A DNA stretch of 64,000 bases from Glutamicibacter sp. B1 (lineage in GTDB: Bacteria; Actinomycetota; Actinomycetes; Actinomycetales; Micrococcaceae): positions 2,356,001-2,420,000 of the forward strand of contig NZ_CP125942.1 in assembly GCF_039602135.1 (NCBI RefSeq), written 5' to 3'. Below are positions 33,651 through 42,702 of the stretch, one piece after another. The notes beneath the pieces are model-generated. The model ran no database searches, was not told the origin of the DNA, and worked only from the letters and a program-made list of their open reading frames with translations. The position numbers were made by a program, and so were the translations under genes. Position 1 is the first letter of the stretch, and each line of letters opens with the position of its first letter.

Positions 33651-34511
33651 TTAGGCGCGACGGCGCTGCATCACCGCATCTAAGTTCAAACGTGGCTTGG
33701 TGTTTGAAACTGACAGATCAGCTGCAGGCAGAGTTCCGGTCACTGGTGCGACGGTCTCCGCAGCTGGCGTTTCAGGCTCCTTGGGAGCTGCTTCCTTGAC
33801 GCTCTCGGCACGCTTGGCCGCTACCGAAGTCACGGCTGCACGCTCTTCCGCGGAAACCTCAGAAGCCAAACGCTTGGCATCTTCTGAAGCTTTCAGGCTA
33901 ATCTGCTTGCTTGGACGAAGTGGCTCTTCAGCTGGAAGTGGAGCCTTCTTGACACGAGGAGCAACAGCTTCATCAGCATTCTTTGCTGCCTTGGCGATAC
34001 GCTCAGATGCTTCAACATAGGTTGGCTTCGGCACCCGGGTTGGAGCCCAAGTGTCGGGCTGCTTCACTCCACCATGGCCATGCGCCACACGCAATGCTTC
34101 GGCACGAAGTTCCTCGGCGGTAATGGCTGGTGCACGGCGAGAAGATCCCGGACGAGCATCAAAGACTTCATCTGCCTCACGCTTACGGTTGATGACCTGA
34201 TTAGCGGAATCTTCAAAAGCAGGAGTCTGCAAGGCCTTCTGTCGGGTAGCTTCGAGGTGCTCTAGCAGCTTGCGGTTACGGTCACGCACTGCGAGCATAC
34301 GCAAGGTAGCAAAGGACAGCACGGCAACTAGGGCGAAGATACCAACCGTACCGAACGATAATGCGGTGAATGGAGCCAAAATGACACCGATTACGGTTGC
34401 AACGACTGCCAGCGCTCCGACTAGTGCGACGGACAATCGGCCATAACGCACACGTATTTTGAGTTTGGTCGCAGCAACTTCCTGCGAAGCGCTCTGTGAC
34501 GTGCCAGCCAT
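33651..34511 (-). CDS. Membrane protein with long charged cytoplasmic tail
   Basis: A 286-residue protein with two adjacent transmembrane segments (about residues 27-47 and 50-70) followed by a long hydrophilic tail rich in Ala, Glu, Lys and Arg (about residues 75-286) with repeats such as AEELRAEALRVA and SEVSAEERAAVTSVAAKRAE. The tail ends LNLDAVMQRRRA. Proteins with this layout are common in Arthrobacter relatives, but I do not know a function. It is monocistronic and bounded by terminators or opposite genes. Confidence 0.7.
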   Translation of the reverse strand: MAGTSQSASQEVAATKLKIRVRYGRLSVALVGALAVVATVIGVILAPFTALSFGTVGIFALVAVLSFATLRMLAVRDRNRKLLEHLEATRQKALQTPAFEDSANQVINRKREADEVFDARPGSSRRAPAITAEELRAEALRVAHGHGGVKQPDTWAPTRVPKPTYVEASERIAKAAKNADEAVAPRVKKAPLPAEEPLRPSKQISLKASEDAKRLASEVSAEERAAVTSVAAKRAESVKEAAPKEPETPAAETVAPVTGTLPAADLSVSNTKPRLNLDAVMQRRRA

Positions 34512-34691
34512 GTGCGTCCTCCATCACCGATTGAGTCGGTCAAATCTCATAGAACCGAGTACGGCTCTTTCAAATCAACCCTATGCAACCTTTCTTGCGG
34601 TGACACGCACATATGTCGGTGTGTCTATAAGTTTTCGGCACTACTTTCAACGTTTTGTGGACTGCTGGAGTCAAGCAACACGCTTTTGGAC

Positions 34692-35312
34692 TCAGCGTTC
34701 GTAGATGCGTTCGAGCATGGTGCTGGAAAGCTCTTCCCGATTCAAGGCAAAGGTTCGATGATCACGCCACGCTCCGTCGATATGCAAGAAGGCACGACGC
34801 ACTCCCTCGTCACGGAACCCTAACTTTTCGACCACTCTCAAACTGGGCGCATTTTCCGGACGGATATTGATCTCCAGCCGATGCAACTGAAGATCATTAA
34901 AACAATGATCAATCACCAGCGCACAAGCTTCTGGCATGAGACCAAACCCGGCATGACTACGGTCAATCCAATAACCAATGGATGCTGTGCGCGCGGCACC
35001 ATACTGAACTGAGGACAATGACACCTGCCCAATCAACGGTGGGTTGGATTGGTGCAATTGTGGCAGGGCGATGGCCCATGAGTAACCGGTGCCTTCGCGA
35101 GCTGCTTGATCTTTGCCTGTGATCATTTGTCGAAAGGTAATCGATTCAGGTGGCCCCATCGGATTGGTGGGATCCCAGGGCTGCAACCATTGCGCGTTGG
35201 CATAACGCAGGGTGATCCATTCGTTCTCATCACGCATGGTCAACTGACGCAACAGCAATCGATCCGAGCTCAATTCGGGGACCAGCTGTGTGGCACGACG
35301 AGAGAAGAACAT
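34692..35312 (-). CDS. RimJ/RimL-like GNAT acetyltransferase
   Basis: A 206-residue GNAT of the ribosomal protein N-acetyltransferase type: LSSDRLLLRQLTMRDENEWI at the N terminus, then IGYWIDRSHAGFGLMPEACA (acetyl-CoA loop with the usual R/QxxG/A modified to HAGFGLMPEA), HRLEINIRPENAPSLRVVEK and LGFRDEGVRRAFLHIDGAWR, typical of RimJ. It may acetylate the N terminus of ribosomal protein S5 or a small amine. GTG at 35318 and ATG at 35312 are possible starts. It is divergent to fthC. Confidence 0.88.
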   Translation of the reverse strand: MFFSRRATQLVPELSSDRLLLRQLTMRDENEWITLRYANAQWLQPWDPTNPMGPPESITFRQMITGKDQAAREGTGYSWAIALPQLHQSNPPLIGQVSLSSVQYGAARTASIGYWIDRSHAGFGLMPEACALVIDHCFNDLQLHRLEINIRPENAPSLRVVEKLGFRDEGVRRAFLHIDGAWRDHRTFALNREELSSTMLERIYER

Positions 35313-35398
35313 GAGCACATCGTAATACTCTTCAACGATTTAAACGCATTGCGTTGCAGACCAGGTGCAATTCGTTGCGTTGTGCGTAAGCTGGTGTC

Positions 35399-36013
35399 AT
35401 GACTGTGAACCCTGCGAAGAATCACGACTCCCAAAAGAAGGCTGTACGTGCATCAATCCGCACGGCCAGAGATCGCATCGAGGCTCGGTCGCGCACTGAA
35501 CTAGGCGAAAAACTGGCCGAAACGGTTCTGGGATATCTGAGGCAAAGCACCGGAATCGTTCGCAAGGTCGCAGCTTACATGTCCTCCCCCGGCGAACCAG
35601 AAACCCTGAAACTCCTCGATGCTTTGGTGGATGAAGGCATCGAAGTCTTCCTGCCGGTGTGCGAGCCAGAATTCGCCTTATCTTGGGCCGCCTACGCCCC
35701 GGGCATCGAGTTCCAGCGCAGTTCTTTGGCTCCAGTGATGGAACCAGTGGGTCCACGGTTTGGCACCGAACTCTTTGACGACATCAATACCTTGATCATC
35801 CCAGCCTTGGCCATTGACGAGCAGGGGCTCCGTTTGGGACAAGGCGGTGGCTATTATGATCGCTTCCTACCGCAGATCGCGGATTCACCAGTGAGAGTCG
35901 CGGCGGTTGTTTACGAGAATGAATATGTCCCGGCGGGGACTTTCGCTGTCGCGGAACATGACCAGCCAGTGGACTTGGTGTTCACGCCAGAAAAAGTTCA
36001 CCAAATCCTTTAG
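35399..36013 (+). CDS. 5-formyltetrahydrofolate cyclo-ligase
   Basis: A 204-residue enzyme that converts 5-formyl-THF to 5,10-methenyl-THF with ATP. Characteristic regions are the N-terminal KKAVRASIRTARDRI, VAAYMSSPGEPETLKLLDAL, and the signature DEQGLRLGQGGGYYDRFL followed by AVVYENEYV and VDLVFTPEKV. Length is normal. Neighbour order (cyclo-ligase then SAF-domain gene) is seen in other Micrococcaceae as I recall. No strong ribosome-binding site precedes the ATG. Confidence 0.95.
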   Translation: MTVNPAKNHDSQKKAVRASIRTARDRIEARSRTELGEKLAETVLGYLRQSTGIVRKVAAYMSSPGEPETLKLLDALVDEGIEVFLPVCEPEFALSWAAYAPGIEFQRSSLAPVMEPVGPRFGTELFDDINTLIIPALAIDEQGLRLGQGGGYYDRFLPQIADSPVRVAAVVYENEYVPAGTFAVAEHDQPVDLVFTPEKVHQIL

Positions 36014-36101
36014 GTTTCCACGCAGCCAAGCTCCCCAAGCCTTACACACAATTCGTGGCCACTTAGTCCGTGAGTCGGCCAGTTACAGCTTGCATGGTGC
36101 C

Positions 36102-36812
36102 ATGAGCTTATTCTTTAGATCCACCACGGCACCCAGACCACCAGCTATTCCGAAACCAAAGATTCGTCCAGCACGTACTCGCAGTGAACTGCTGAGGCGT
36201 TACCGTAAACCTCTCGCGATGGCCTTTGCACTCTTAGCACTGGCTGGCGTACTCAACGTTTTCTCTTCAGGCCAATTAACCCAACGTGAAGTAGTCGTCG
36301 TCTCTAGTGATATTCCGGCGGGAAGTGAAATTGTTGCCAATCATCTCTCAGTTCAGACGGTACGCCTAGACCCTGAGGATAACGAAGTATTTGATTCCCC
36401 TGAACAATTGGTTGGTCAGCGTATCGCTGTTGGGCTCAGCGCGGGGACGGTGATTCGTAAGTATGCATTGGTCGGTGAACAACTACTGGCTGGCACCATC
36501 AACGGAACGGTTGCTGTTCCCTTACGCCTCAGCGATCCAGCTACGGTGACACTGCTTCATCCAGGCCAACTGGTCGATATTGTCTTGACCACTGGTGACG
36601 GTTTTGACCGTGAGATTTCCTCCAGCACCATTGCTAAGGCGGTGCCTGTGCTCTGGGTGCCACAAAGTGCATCCAATTCAGAATTTGGCATGCTCAATAG
36701 CGCCTCCCCCAGCGGCGAAGGAATAATCGTCGTTGCTGCGGCTAGCAGTCTCTCGGATGATCTTTCCGGTGCCGTGTCCCGTGGGAAAGTTTCGGCGGTC
36801 TTGGTTAATTGA
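36102..36812 (+). CDS. SAF-domain membrane protein, CpaB/RcpC-like
   Basis: A 236-residue protein with a short basic cytoplasmic tail, one transmembrane segment (about residues 40-58, AMAFALLALAGVLNVF) and an extracellular SAF domain (about 65-130: VVVVSSDIPAGSEIVANHLS, then LVGQRIAVGLSAGTVIR). The fold resembles CpaB/RcpC, which stabilises type IVb pilus assembly, but no tad/flp pilus genes are near, so the role is open. The start at 36102 is the first in-frame ATG before the hydrophobic part. Confidence 0.82.
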   Translation: MSLFFRSTTAPRPPAIPKPKIRPARTRSELLRRYRKPLAMAFALLALAGVLNVFSSGQLTQREVVVVSSDIPAGSEIVANHLSVQTVRLDPEDNEVFDSPEQLVGQRIAVGLSAGTVIRKYALVGEQLLAGTINGTVAVPLRLSDPATVTLLHPGQLVDIVLTTGDGFDREISSSTIAKAVPVLWVPQSASNSEFGMLNSASPSGEGIIVVAAASSLSDDLSGAVSRGKVSAVLVN

Positions 36813-36820
36813 CCGAGCCG

Positions 36821-37138
36821 TTAGCCCCAGTGCGGGGGTTTCTCGCGTTTCATGAGCTCGGCGAGGTCTTCGGTTGCATCGCCCCACTGTCGAGGGTCTT
36901 GGTCCTTCGCAACGAACTCGGCCAAAGGATCCGTACTACGTTGTGACTTGTTGCCAGTAGCATCGGAAGTCGTACCATCAGCTGATTGTGGCTCAGCCAG
37001 GGCTCGGTTCACCGATGCTGAGTGTGGAACAGGCGTGTAACTACCAGTGAGTTGCACGCGTTGTTCCAGATGCTGTGGCGGTGCGACAACGCGCGGTCGC
37101 TTACGACGACCGCGCGTTGGTTCTGATCCAGAGGTCAT
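36821..37138 (-). CDS. Small basic-to-acidic hypothetical protein, coupled to the helicase-like gene
   Basis: A 105-residue hydrophilic protein that starts basic (PTRGRRKRPRVVAPPQHLE) and ends acidic with QWGDATEDLAELMKREKPPH. It is probably largely disordered. Its ATG overlaps the stop of the 1400-residue helicase-like gene upstream (TAATG), so it is translationally coupled and may act with it. I do not recognise the family. Confidence 0.65.
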   Translation of the reverse strand: MTSGSEPTRGRRKRPRVVAPPQHLEQRVQLTGSYTPVPHSASVNRALAEPQSADGTTSDATGNKSQRSTDPLAEFVAKDQDPRQWGDATEDLAELMKREKPPHWG

Positions 37139-40100
37139 TACTTCTTGGACTCCGATTGTTCAGCATTTTGGCTTGCTGGTACCGGAGCCGGGGTGGCCGG
37201 CTTCGGCTCTTCAACTACCGCCTTAGAATCCTTTGCTTCGTTGCTCTCGGCTACATTGTCCTTTGTCGCTTTTGACTGCACCTCAGCCTTAGGGTCCAAC
37301 TTGGATTTCGCTGACTTCAGCAGTCCAGTTTTTTCCTTTGGAGCCGGCTCAGTCGTGACGTCTCGGGCCGAAACGGGTCGGGCCGCTGCCACGGCGCTAC
37401 GCGAAGATGAGTCTTCGGCGGGTGCTGCGCTGGTGGACGGCTGCAGTTGCAGGGCCTTAGCCAGTCTTTCGGTCACCGATCCTGGGTCGGTGAAGACATC
37501 AATGGTCCACAATGGAACATAACGCCAGCCGTGCTTTTCGAAGAATTCAGGACGCAGTCGGCTGCGTTCACGAACAGTAAGCTCAGCGTAGTGTTCGGTA
37601 CCGTCGTAAACCACGGCCAGTGGGCGAATACCACTGTTTTCTGATTCAAAGACGTGGGCTGAGAGATCAAGGACACCGCGATAATCTTCTGCGACAATGG
37701 CTCCGCGTTCGCGTAGGCGGCGGGCCAGATCAGAAACCAATGGATCAAAGCGTGGGTTTCGCATGGCGCTGACTCCCGAGTCGCCAGCCTCAACGCGTCC
37801 AAAGAGTTCAAAGAACTGACGGGCTCCACGGTAGACGCGGTTCAGATCCACATCGCCCGGCAACAGGCTGGAAACTAGGGTCATGCGGCTTCGTGAACGA
37901 GTCATCGCAGCAACGAAGAGCTGCTCGCCACCTTCACGCGACAAAGCACCAAATTCATGCAGCGTCTTGCCGTGTGGCGTGCGGCCGTAGCCCCAAGCGA
38001 AGATTACGGCGTCTCGGCGCAAGCCAATCAATCGGTCCATGGTGGTGACCACAAACGGTTCATGCTTAGAACGCAGGTACTCCATGGCGTACTTGTGATT
38101 TGGCAATTGAACACGAATCGCCTCAGCAATGGCTGCCGCATGGCTACGGTTCGACGCGATCACAGCTAGGGACTCGCGTCCCTGATTCTTGAAGTGCTCA
38201 AAGACAAGGTCAACTACGCGAGCCACTTCGGCAGCAGTGGTCTGCACGCCATCTTCGCTATTAGCCAGTGAACCGGTGGCATCAGGCACGTATTCGCTAC
38301 GCAACAGTGGTGAATTTCCACTGATGTTCACGGCCATCGGCAAGCGCGAAATACTGGAATCGTAATAAGTGGTGGACAGCTGTTCCACCAGTCCCTCATC
38401 AATCCCTCGGTATACGGTGGACAGTGAGCCGGAAACCAGCACCTTGTTGAGTACAGAAAGTGCCGAGCGTTCCTGCTTGCGCTCCACCGCACGCGCGGTG
38501 GGGTCAACAGAAACTTCGAAGTGCTTTGGACCGCCCAGCATTTCATCACCGATAGCAATGACTTGGCTGGAGCGACGTAGCGCATCAAGGACTTCACGCA
38601 ACGCCAGATAGTTTGCCTCCAGGAGGATCACCGCATCAAATTCGGCGTCTTCTGGAAGGGCGCTACCCAGCAGCAACGGAGCTGAAACGATGACCGGGGT
38701 CAACGAGTTAGCAAGCGGTGCACCTAGCTGCAAGAGTCCAGCAATGCTTGGGGCACCAGACTTCAGCATGTCGCGCAGGGCACGTGAGCCGGCCCGATGG
38801 TCTGCCAGAGCAGCTTTCCAATTGCGAGACAGGGCCCAGCGGATGCGCTGCGGGCCGGCGGCGATGTGAGCACCATCTGCTAGACGGTAATCAGCCTCGA
38901 TTTTCTCCAGTTTGGAGCCGTCGTTCATGGCCAGGAAGTCATCACCGGAAATCATGGCGTCCAGGACGGACTGCCACCATGCCAGCTCTAGTTCACTATC
39001 AACAGCATCAGCATCGATCTCACGCTCAGCAAAGTCATCGAGCAAATCGCCCAAACCAGCTTCGGTGAGCTGTTCAGAGATCAGCGTACGCTCAGGCAAC
39101 TCTCCCAGATCTTCGCGGCGGTCAACCAAGGCTGCAATGGTATCGAGCAGTTCAGCGATAGGCATTTCGCGCAAGCGCGAGCCCAAGGCTGGTGGGAGCA
39201 TGCTAGATAGCTTGTCGATGCGGGCCCCAGCGTCGTGATAGCCGGCTTCAACATCCAGTAATCCGCCGGGTACCTGCGGGTTACGCTGGCTGGTGGCGAT
39301 GGCACGCCAAGCGTCACGCTGCACAGACACTGCCTGCAGAGCTGCCTGAAGGTCAGCGACATGCATGCCCGGGCGGACGTATTCCTTGGCAATCTTGCGT
39401 AGGCGGGAACGAACAATAGAGCCCATTTCGACACCGTGTTCGCGACGCCATGCACTGGTTGCGGTGGCAGCGATCAAATCATCGATGTCGCCTTCGAAGA
39501 TGTCGGACTCAAACTTGTCCAACGAGCCTCGTACGGCGACCAACAGCTGTAGTTGGTCACCCCACTTGTCGTAGCTATCTTCCAGACGGATCTGCGACTG
39601 CTTGGCAATCTTCTCCATGTGTTCATGAAGGATCGGCAAGTCACGTCCCAGACCACTGGCTAGGTTCAGTGCTTGTTCGGTTGCTTCGGCATTGCGCAGA
39701 GGCGCACCGTGCCACGGGCTGGTGGTGTGTGCCTTGGAGTAGGCGCCAAGCTGTGCCGCTCGCTTGAGCTGCGCGGCAACATGTCCACGCTGGCCCATAG
39801 AATCTAGGACCGAACGCTTCAGACGGACGGTTGTTGATGGTGCTGGTTCCAGTGCCGAGAGGCGTGCCAACTCCTGCATGGCCTGGTAGGGCGAGCAACC
39901 CCAACGGCTACGGACCGAGTGCAGGGACTTAACGTGTTCGTGCAGTGCATGACGCGATTCGCGCAGGCGCTTGAACATTGAACCCAACTGCGGTTCGGTG
40001 GCTTTTTCATTACGCAAAATGGCCTTGGTCAGCAAGGTGCGCAGTGCTTCCGGATCCTCGTTCGGTTCCAAAAGTAGGCTGGCGGCATCTACTTGCTGGT

Positions 40101-41358
40101 TGAAACGCTGCACAAATTCTTCGGCGGCAGAACGCTGTTCTGCAATCACGAGGACACGCTTGCCCTGAGCGGCCAGTAGTGCGGCGGCGTTCAGTGCAGT
40201 TTGGGTTGCACCGGTACCGGCAGCAGCATTGATGGCTACGGATTCGCCGGCCGCGATGTAGTCCAGCATCTTCGACTGGGATTCATCAGCATCCAGCAGG
40301 TAAAGCTCTTCTTCTGGGTCGCGCTCATCCGAGGATTTGGCCAGCGTGGTGCTTCCGGTGTGCACCTTGCGAGTTGAAGGTTCTTCAGCATTCCCCGATT
40401 GTTTACGTGGGCGGGTGCTGTCCTTGAGGATGTTGCGCACCCGACGTAGGCGCGAGCCGCCCTCTTCCGGCGCCTTGGACTCATCCGACTTTGCGCTAGT
40501 TGCCTTGGAGGTTTCTTCGCTCGTCGCCTCGGAAGATTTCTCTTGTTCCGATTTCGTCGCTGCGTCGTTGCCCGGCTTGGCCGCTACGAGCTTCGCAAGC
40601 GCTTCGGAAGCCTTGGAATCAGCAGCATTCTTGGCCTGCTGTTCATTCAAATCTTGACGAATCAGTGCTTCAATCACCGGGTGTGAGCCAGTGAGCTTGG
40701 CTGGGTCGGCAGGGTCCATCAATTCCGAGAAGGTGGACAGCAGTAGGCGGTGGCCCACGACAACGCCAGGAACTTCGGCCATCTGGTGGCGTAGCGCATC
40801 CATGCCACGCACCGGATCAAAGCGAGCAATGGAATAGGCGGCGGCGTCTACCGCATTAACATCGACCTTGGCATCGTGATCGGCCTCGAACTGTCGTACG
40901 AATGCTGGGGATACGGTGGCACGACCAACTAACTGCAGGTCGTAGTCATCGGCATCCATGTGCTTAGTCAGGGTGATACGACCCAGCATGATCGGAGCGG
41001 AGACCGGCTCGCTCTTTCCGTCATGTACGGCACGCCAGTTGGCGACACCGGCGGCTAGGTAGCCGACATCGATGCCACGCTCATCCCAGAGCTCACTGAT
41101 CTTTGATGCGAGGGCACGTGCAGTGCGACGTGCTGTCGCATACTGTTCTGCGTCATGAAGCAGGGTGGATAGACGGGTGCGTCGTCCGGCAAGAAATTGC
41201 GCCAGCCCCGATGGGTTGGCGTGGGTGATGTCAATGCTGTTGGACGTCGAGGGAGCAAACCGCAAGGTGGTATCGGCACCCGCACTTTGTCCTAGGGATT
41301 TCACCCAGGTTGCTACCCGCTCGGCGGCAGCATTCTGTCCACTAGCCACGACAGTCAT
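37138..41358 (-). CDS. Very large helicase-like protein with degenerate ATPase motifs and a C-terminal Vsr/MTES_1575-like nuclease fold
   Basis: About 1406 residues. The N-terminal 270 residues are conserved-looking, followed by a Lys/Glu/Ser-rich disordered segment. Around residue 380 lies an SF1-helicase-type P-loop that reads NAAAGTGATQTALN, lacking the Walker A Lys. The Walker B region is DAVILLEANYL instead of DEAxQ, and motif III is AIGDEMLGGP instead of GDPxQLPP. Near residue 1245 a Vsr-like domain is seen (AVVYDGTEHYAEL, then RSRLRPEFFEKHGWRYVPLW), as in the MTES_1575 family. The protein may be a catalytically reduced relative of DUF4011-type helicases. AAGGGA would also suit a GTG start at 41349. 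Cotranscribed with the 105-residue gene. Confidence 0.8.
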   Translation of the reverse strand: MTVVASGQNAAAERVATWVKSLGQSAGADTTLRFAPSTSNSIDITHANPSGLAQFLAGRRTRLSTLLHDAEQYATARRTARALASKISELWDERGIDVGYLAAGVANWRAVHDGKSEPVSAPIMLGRITLTKHMDADDYDLQLVGRATVSPAFVRQFEADHDAKVDVNAVDAAAYSIARFDPVRGMDALRHQMAEVPGVVVGHRLLLSTFSELMDPADPAKLTGSHPVIEALIRQDLNEQQAKNAADSKASEALAKLVAAKPGNDAATKSEQEKSSEATSEETSKATSAKSDESKAPEEGGSRLRRVRNILKDSTRPRKQSGNAEEPSTRKVHTGSTTLAKSSDERDPEEELYLLDADESQSKMLDYIAAGESVAINAAAGTGATQTALNAAALLAAQGKRVLVIAEQRSAAEEFVQRFNQQVDAASLLLEPNEDPEALRTLLTKAILRNEKATEPQLGSMFKRLRESRHALHEHVKSLHSVRSRWGCSPYQAMQELARLSALEPAPSTTVRLKRSVLDSMGQRGHVAAQLKRAAQLGAYSKAHTTSPWHGAPLRNAEATEQALNLASGLGRDLPILHEHMEKIAKQSQIRLEDSYDKWGDQLQLLVAVRGSLDKFESDIFEGDIDDLIAATATSAWRREHGVEMGSIVRSRLRKIAKEYVRPGMHVADLQAALQAVSVQRDAWRAIATSQRNPQVPGGLLDVEAGYHDAGARIDKLSSMLPPALGSRLREMPIAELLDTIAALVDRREDLGELPERTLISEQLTEAGLGDLLDDFAEREIDADAVDSELELAWWQSVLDAMISGDDFLAMNDGSKLEKIEADYRLADGAHIAAGPQRIRWALSRNWKAALADHRAGSRALRDMLKSGAPSIAGLLQLGAPLANSLTPVIVSAPLLLGSALPEDAEFDAVILLEANYLALREVLDALRRSSQVIAIGDEMLGGPKHFEVSVDPTARAVERKQERSALSVLNKVLVSGSLSTVYRGIDEGLVEQLSTTYYDSSISRLPMAVNISGNSPLLRSEYVPDATGSLANSEDGVQTTAAEVARVVDLVFEHFKNQGRESLAVIASNRSHAAAIAEAIRVQLPNHKYAMEYLRSKHEPFVVTTMDRLIGLRRDAVIFAWGYGRTPHGKTLHEFGALSREGGEQLFVAAMTRSRSRMTLVSSLLPGDVDLNRVYRGARQFFELFGRVEAGDSGVSAMRNPRFDPLVSDLARRLRERGAIVAEDYRGVLDLSAHVFESENSGIRPLAVVYDGTEHYAELTVRERSRLRPEFFEKHGWRYVPLWTIDVFTDPGSVTERLAKALQLQPSTSAAPAEDSSSRSAVAAARPVSARDVTTEPAPKEKTGLLKSAKSKLDPKAEVQSKATKDNVAESNEAKDSKAVVEEPKPATPAPVPASQNAEQSESKK

Positions 41359-41880
41359 TCCCTTCACTGAACCGACCACTTTCAGGCGCACTACGGTGCA
41401 GATACGCCTCTTTCTAACGTAGTGCACAAGCCCTGAAGATCAGGGGTGCGAAACACGTTTTAACTGGGAGAAGCGGAACCGTTTGCTCTTTGTGTTGGCG
41501 TTCATGTTTCGCAAAGCTAGATTGGACTATTCGATGTCGATTTTTATGGAATCCGGAGTGATCGCATTCTTAAAGCTGAACTACGTCTTCAAAGCGGGCG
41601 TGCGATCATCGAAACAAATCGAGCCCAATCATAGTTTAGTGAACGAGCAGCCAGAGACATACGACAACTACCATTTGGTGCGTTTAAACTATTCGTCTCT
41701 ACTTCCGGCTTCAATGCCAAAAGTACGTCGTTCGACGAGACGTCAAAGCACAACATGATGCCGCCTAGCTCAATTGGTGCGATCGAGTAGATAAATGCAT
41801 AGCGTACAGAACAATAGCTTGGGCCAACTACCTGAAATTGCAGGAGCAGATCGTCATTGCAAGACTTCTCGACGCGTTTT
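41359..41880. other. AT-richer non-coding stretch next to the toxin-immunity remnant
   Basis: No credible gene is seen. The segment is visibly AT-richer than the flanking core genes. It contains a TAGCTCAATTGGT string at about 41766 that imitates a tRNA D-arm, without a T-arm, anticodon stem or acceptor stem. Confidence 0.5.
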
Positions 41881-42315
41881 CTAGTAGCTGGCCCCTGGAA
41901 TTGTTACTTGCGAGAGCAGCAAGGCCGCCTTGTTCAACTCTCGGACTTGATTTTTGGTCAACCCTGCATCGGGATTATCCGATAGTACAGAAACGTCCTG
42001 AATCAAACTGGCCAGAAAACCTTTGGCCTCGTGAATCGAATCTACCAACATCTGAGCCGCTTCGGATTGAATTTCCAAGTACGCAAATTCTCCTAAAGCC
42101 ATGTCCACAACCCATCTGGCGATTTTGGGTTGGTCTAGGCTAGCCGCAGCCTCAATCCAGGCTTTAGTGAATTCCCAATAAGATTCAGCGTTGTAGCTTA
42201 TGCGTTCGTAGTCAAAATCTTCAAGCAAAAAATCGGGTTGTCGACGAATAGCAGTGGCTACCGCTTCATCGATACGGCCAGCCTCTATCGAGTCCAGTAG
42301 CTTAGAATCCGCCAT
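41881..42315 (-). CDS. Hypothetical protein, probable immunity protein of a decayed toxin
   Basis: A 144-residue acidic, all-helical soluble protein (SKLLDSIEAGRIDEAVATAI, then WVVDMALGEFAYLEIQSEAA). It starts two bases after the stop of the toxin-like remnant, a spacing typical of toxin-immunity pairs. Small acidic helical proteins in this position often neutralise polymorphic toxins. I prefer the ATG at 42315; another start at 42330 overlaps the toxin stop. It remains open although the toxin is broken, as orphan immunity genes often do. No family recognised. Confidence 0.6.
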   Translation of the reverse strand: MADSKLLDSIEAGRIDEAVATAIRRQPDFLLEDFDYERISYNAESYWEFTKAWIEAAASLDQPKIARWVVDMALGEFAYLEIQSEAAQMLVDSIHEAKGFLASLIQDVSVLSDNPDAGLTKNQVRELNKAALLLSQVTIPGASY

Positions 42316-42317
42316 CT

Positions 42318-42619
42318 TTACTTCACCCATCCATCGGAGATCTGACCAGTATTTTTCGGCACTTTCGCAACAATCGTCTTGCCCATGTACACCGATCGAT
42401 ATTCCTGCACAAGCTTATCGTCCCTGTAGAGTTTCACCTTGCTTGCTACCTTGACTAATAGGTCGGCAGCTTTTGAACGGATCCCCATTGATGTCGCGCT
42501 TGGAAAATGTGGTTCCACTTATTACTGATTTGTGCCATCAGTTCTTGCCGGAACGCCTTTTGCAAGGCAGTGCGTCCTGCGATTTTAATGGCGCATGGAA
42601 TTCCATAATTATTTTCAAT
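42318..42619 (-). pseudogene. C-terminal remnant of a polymorphic toxin, frameshifted
   Basis: Two frames join into one toxin C terminus: GRTALQKAFRQELMAQISNK then WNHIFQARHQW in one frame, and GIRSKAADLLVKVASKVKLY to ISDGWVK in the next. The switch is at the C4/G4 run 42483-42486, where one lost G explains it. The WNHIF-x-x-RH pattern resembles the start of toxin domains at the C termini of Rhs, LXG or CdiA proteins. No N-terminal delivery part exists upstream, where a TAG closes the frame at 42620-42622. The remnant is followed by a likely immunity gene. Confidence 0.55.
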
Positions 42620-42642
42620 CTACATTCATCCATCAGAACACA

Positions 42643-42690
42643 AAATTCCCCTGTTCTTCGCCACGAAGATGGCGAAGAACAGGGGAATTT
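42643..42690 (-). terminator. 21-bp perfect terminator hairpin of guaA
   Basis: AAATTCCCCTGTTCTTCGCC plus A on the left pairs perfectly with 42670-42690 around the 6-base loop at 42664-42669. On the minus strand the stem runs into TTTTG. It is 13 bases beyond the guaA stop. Confidence 0.92.
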
Positions 42691-42702
42691 CAAGCTATGG
42701 GA

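Noticed and set aside
41760..41830. tRNA-like D-arm string TAGCTCAATTGGT
   Set aside because: No T-arm, anticodon stem or acceptor stem can be built around it, so no tRNA gene is called.
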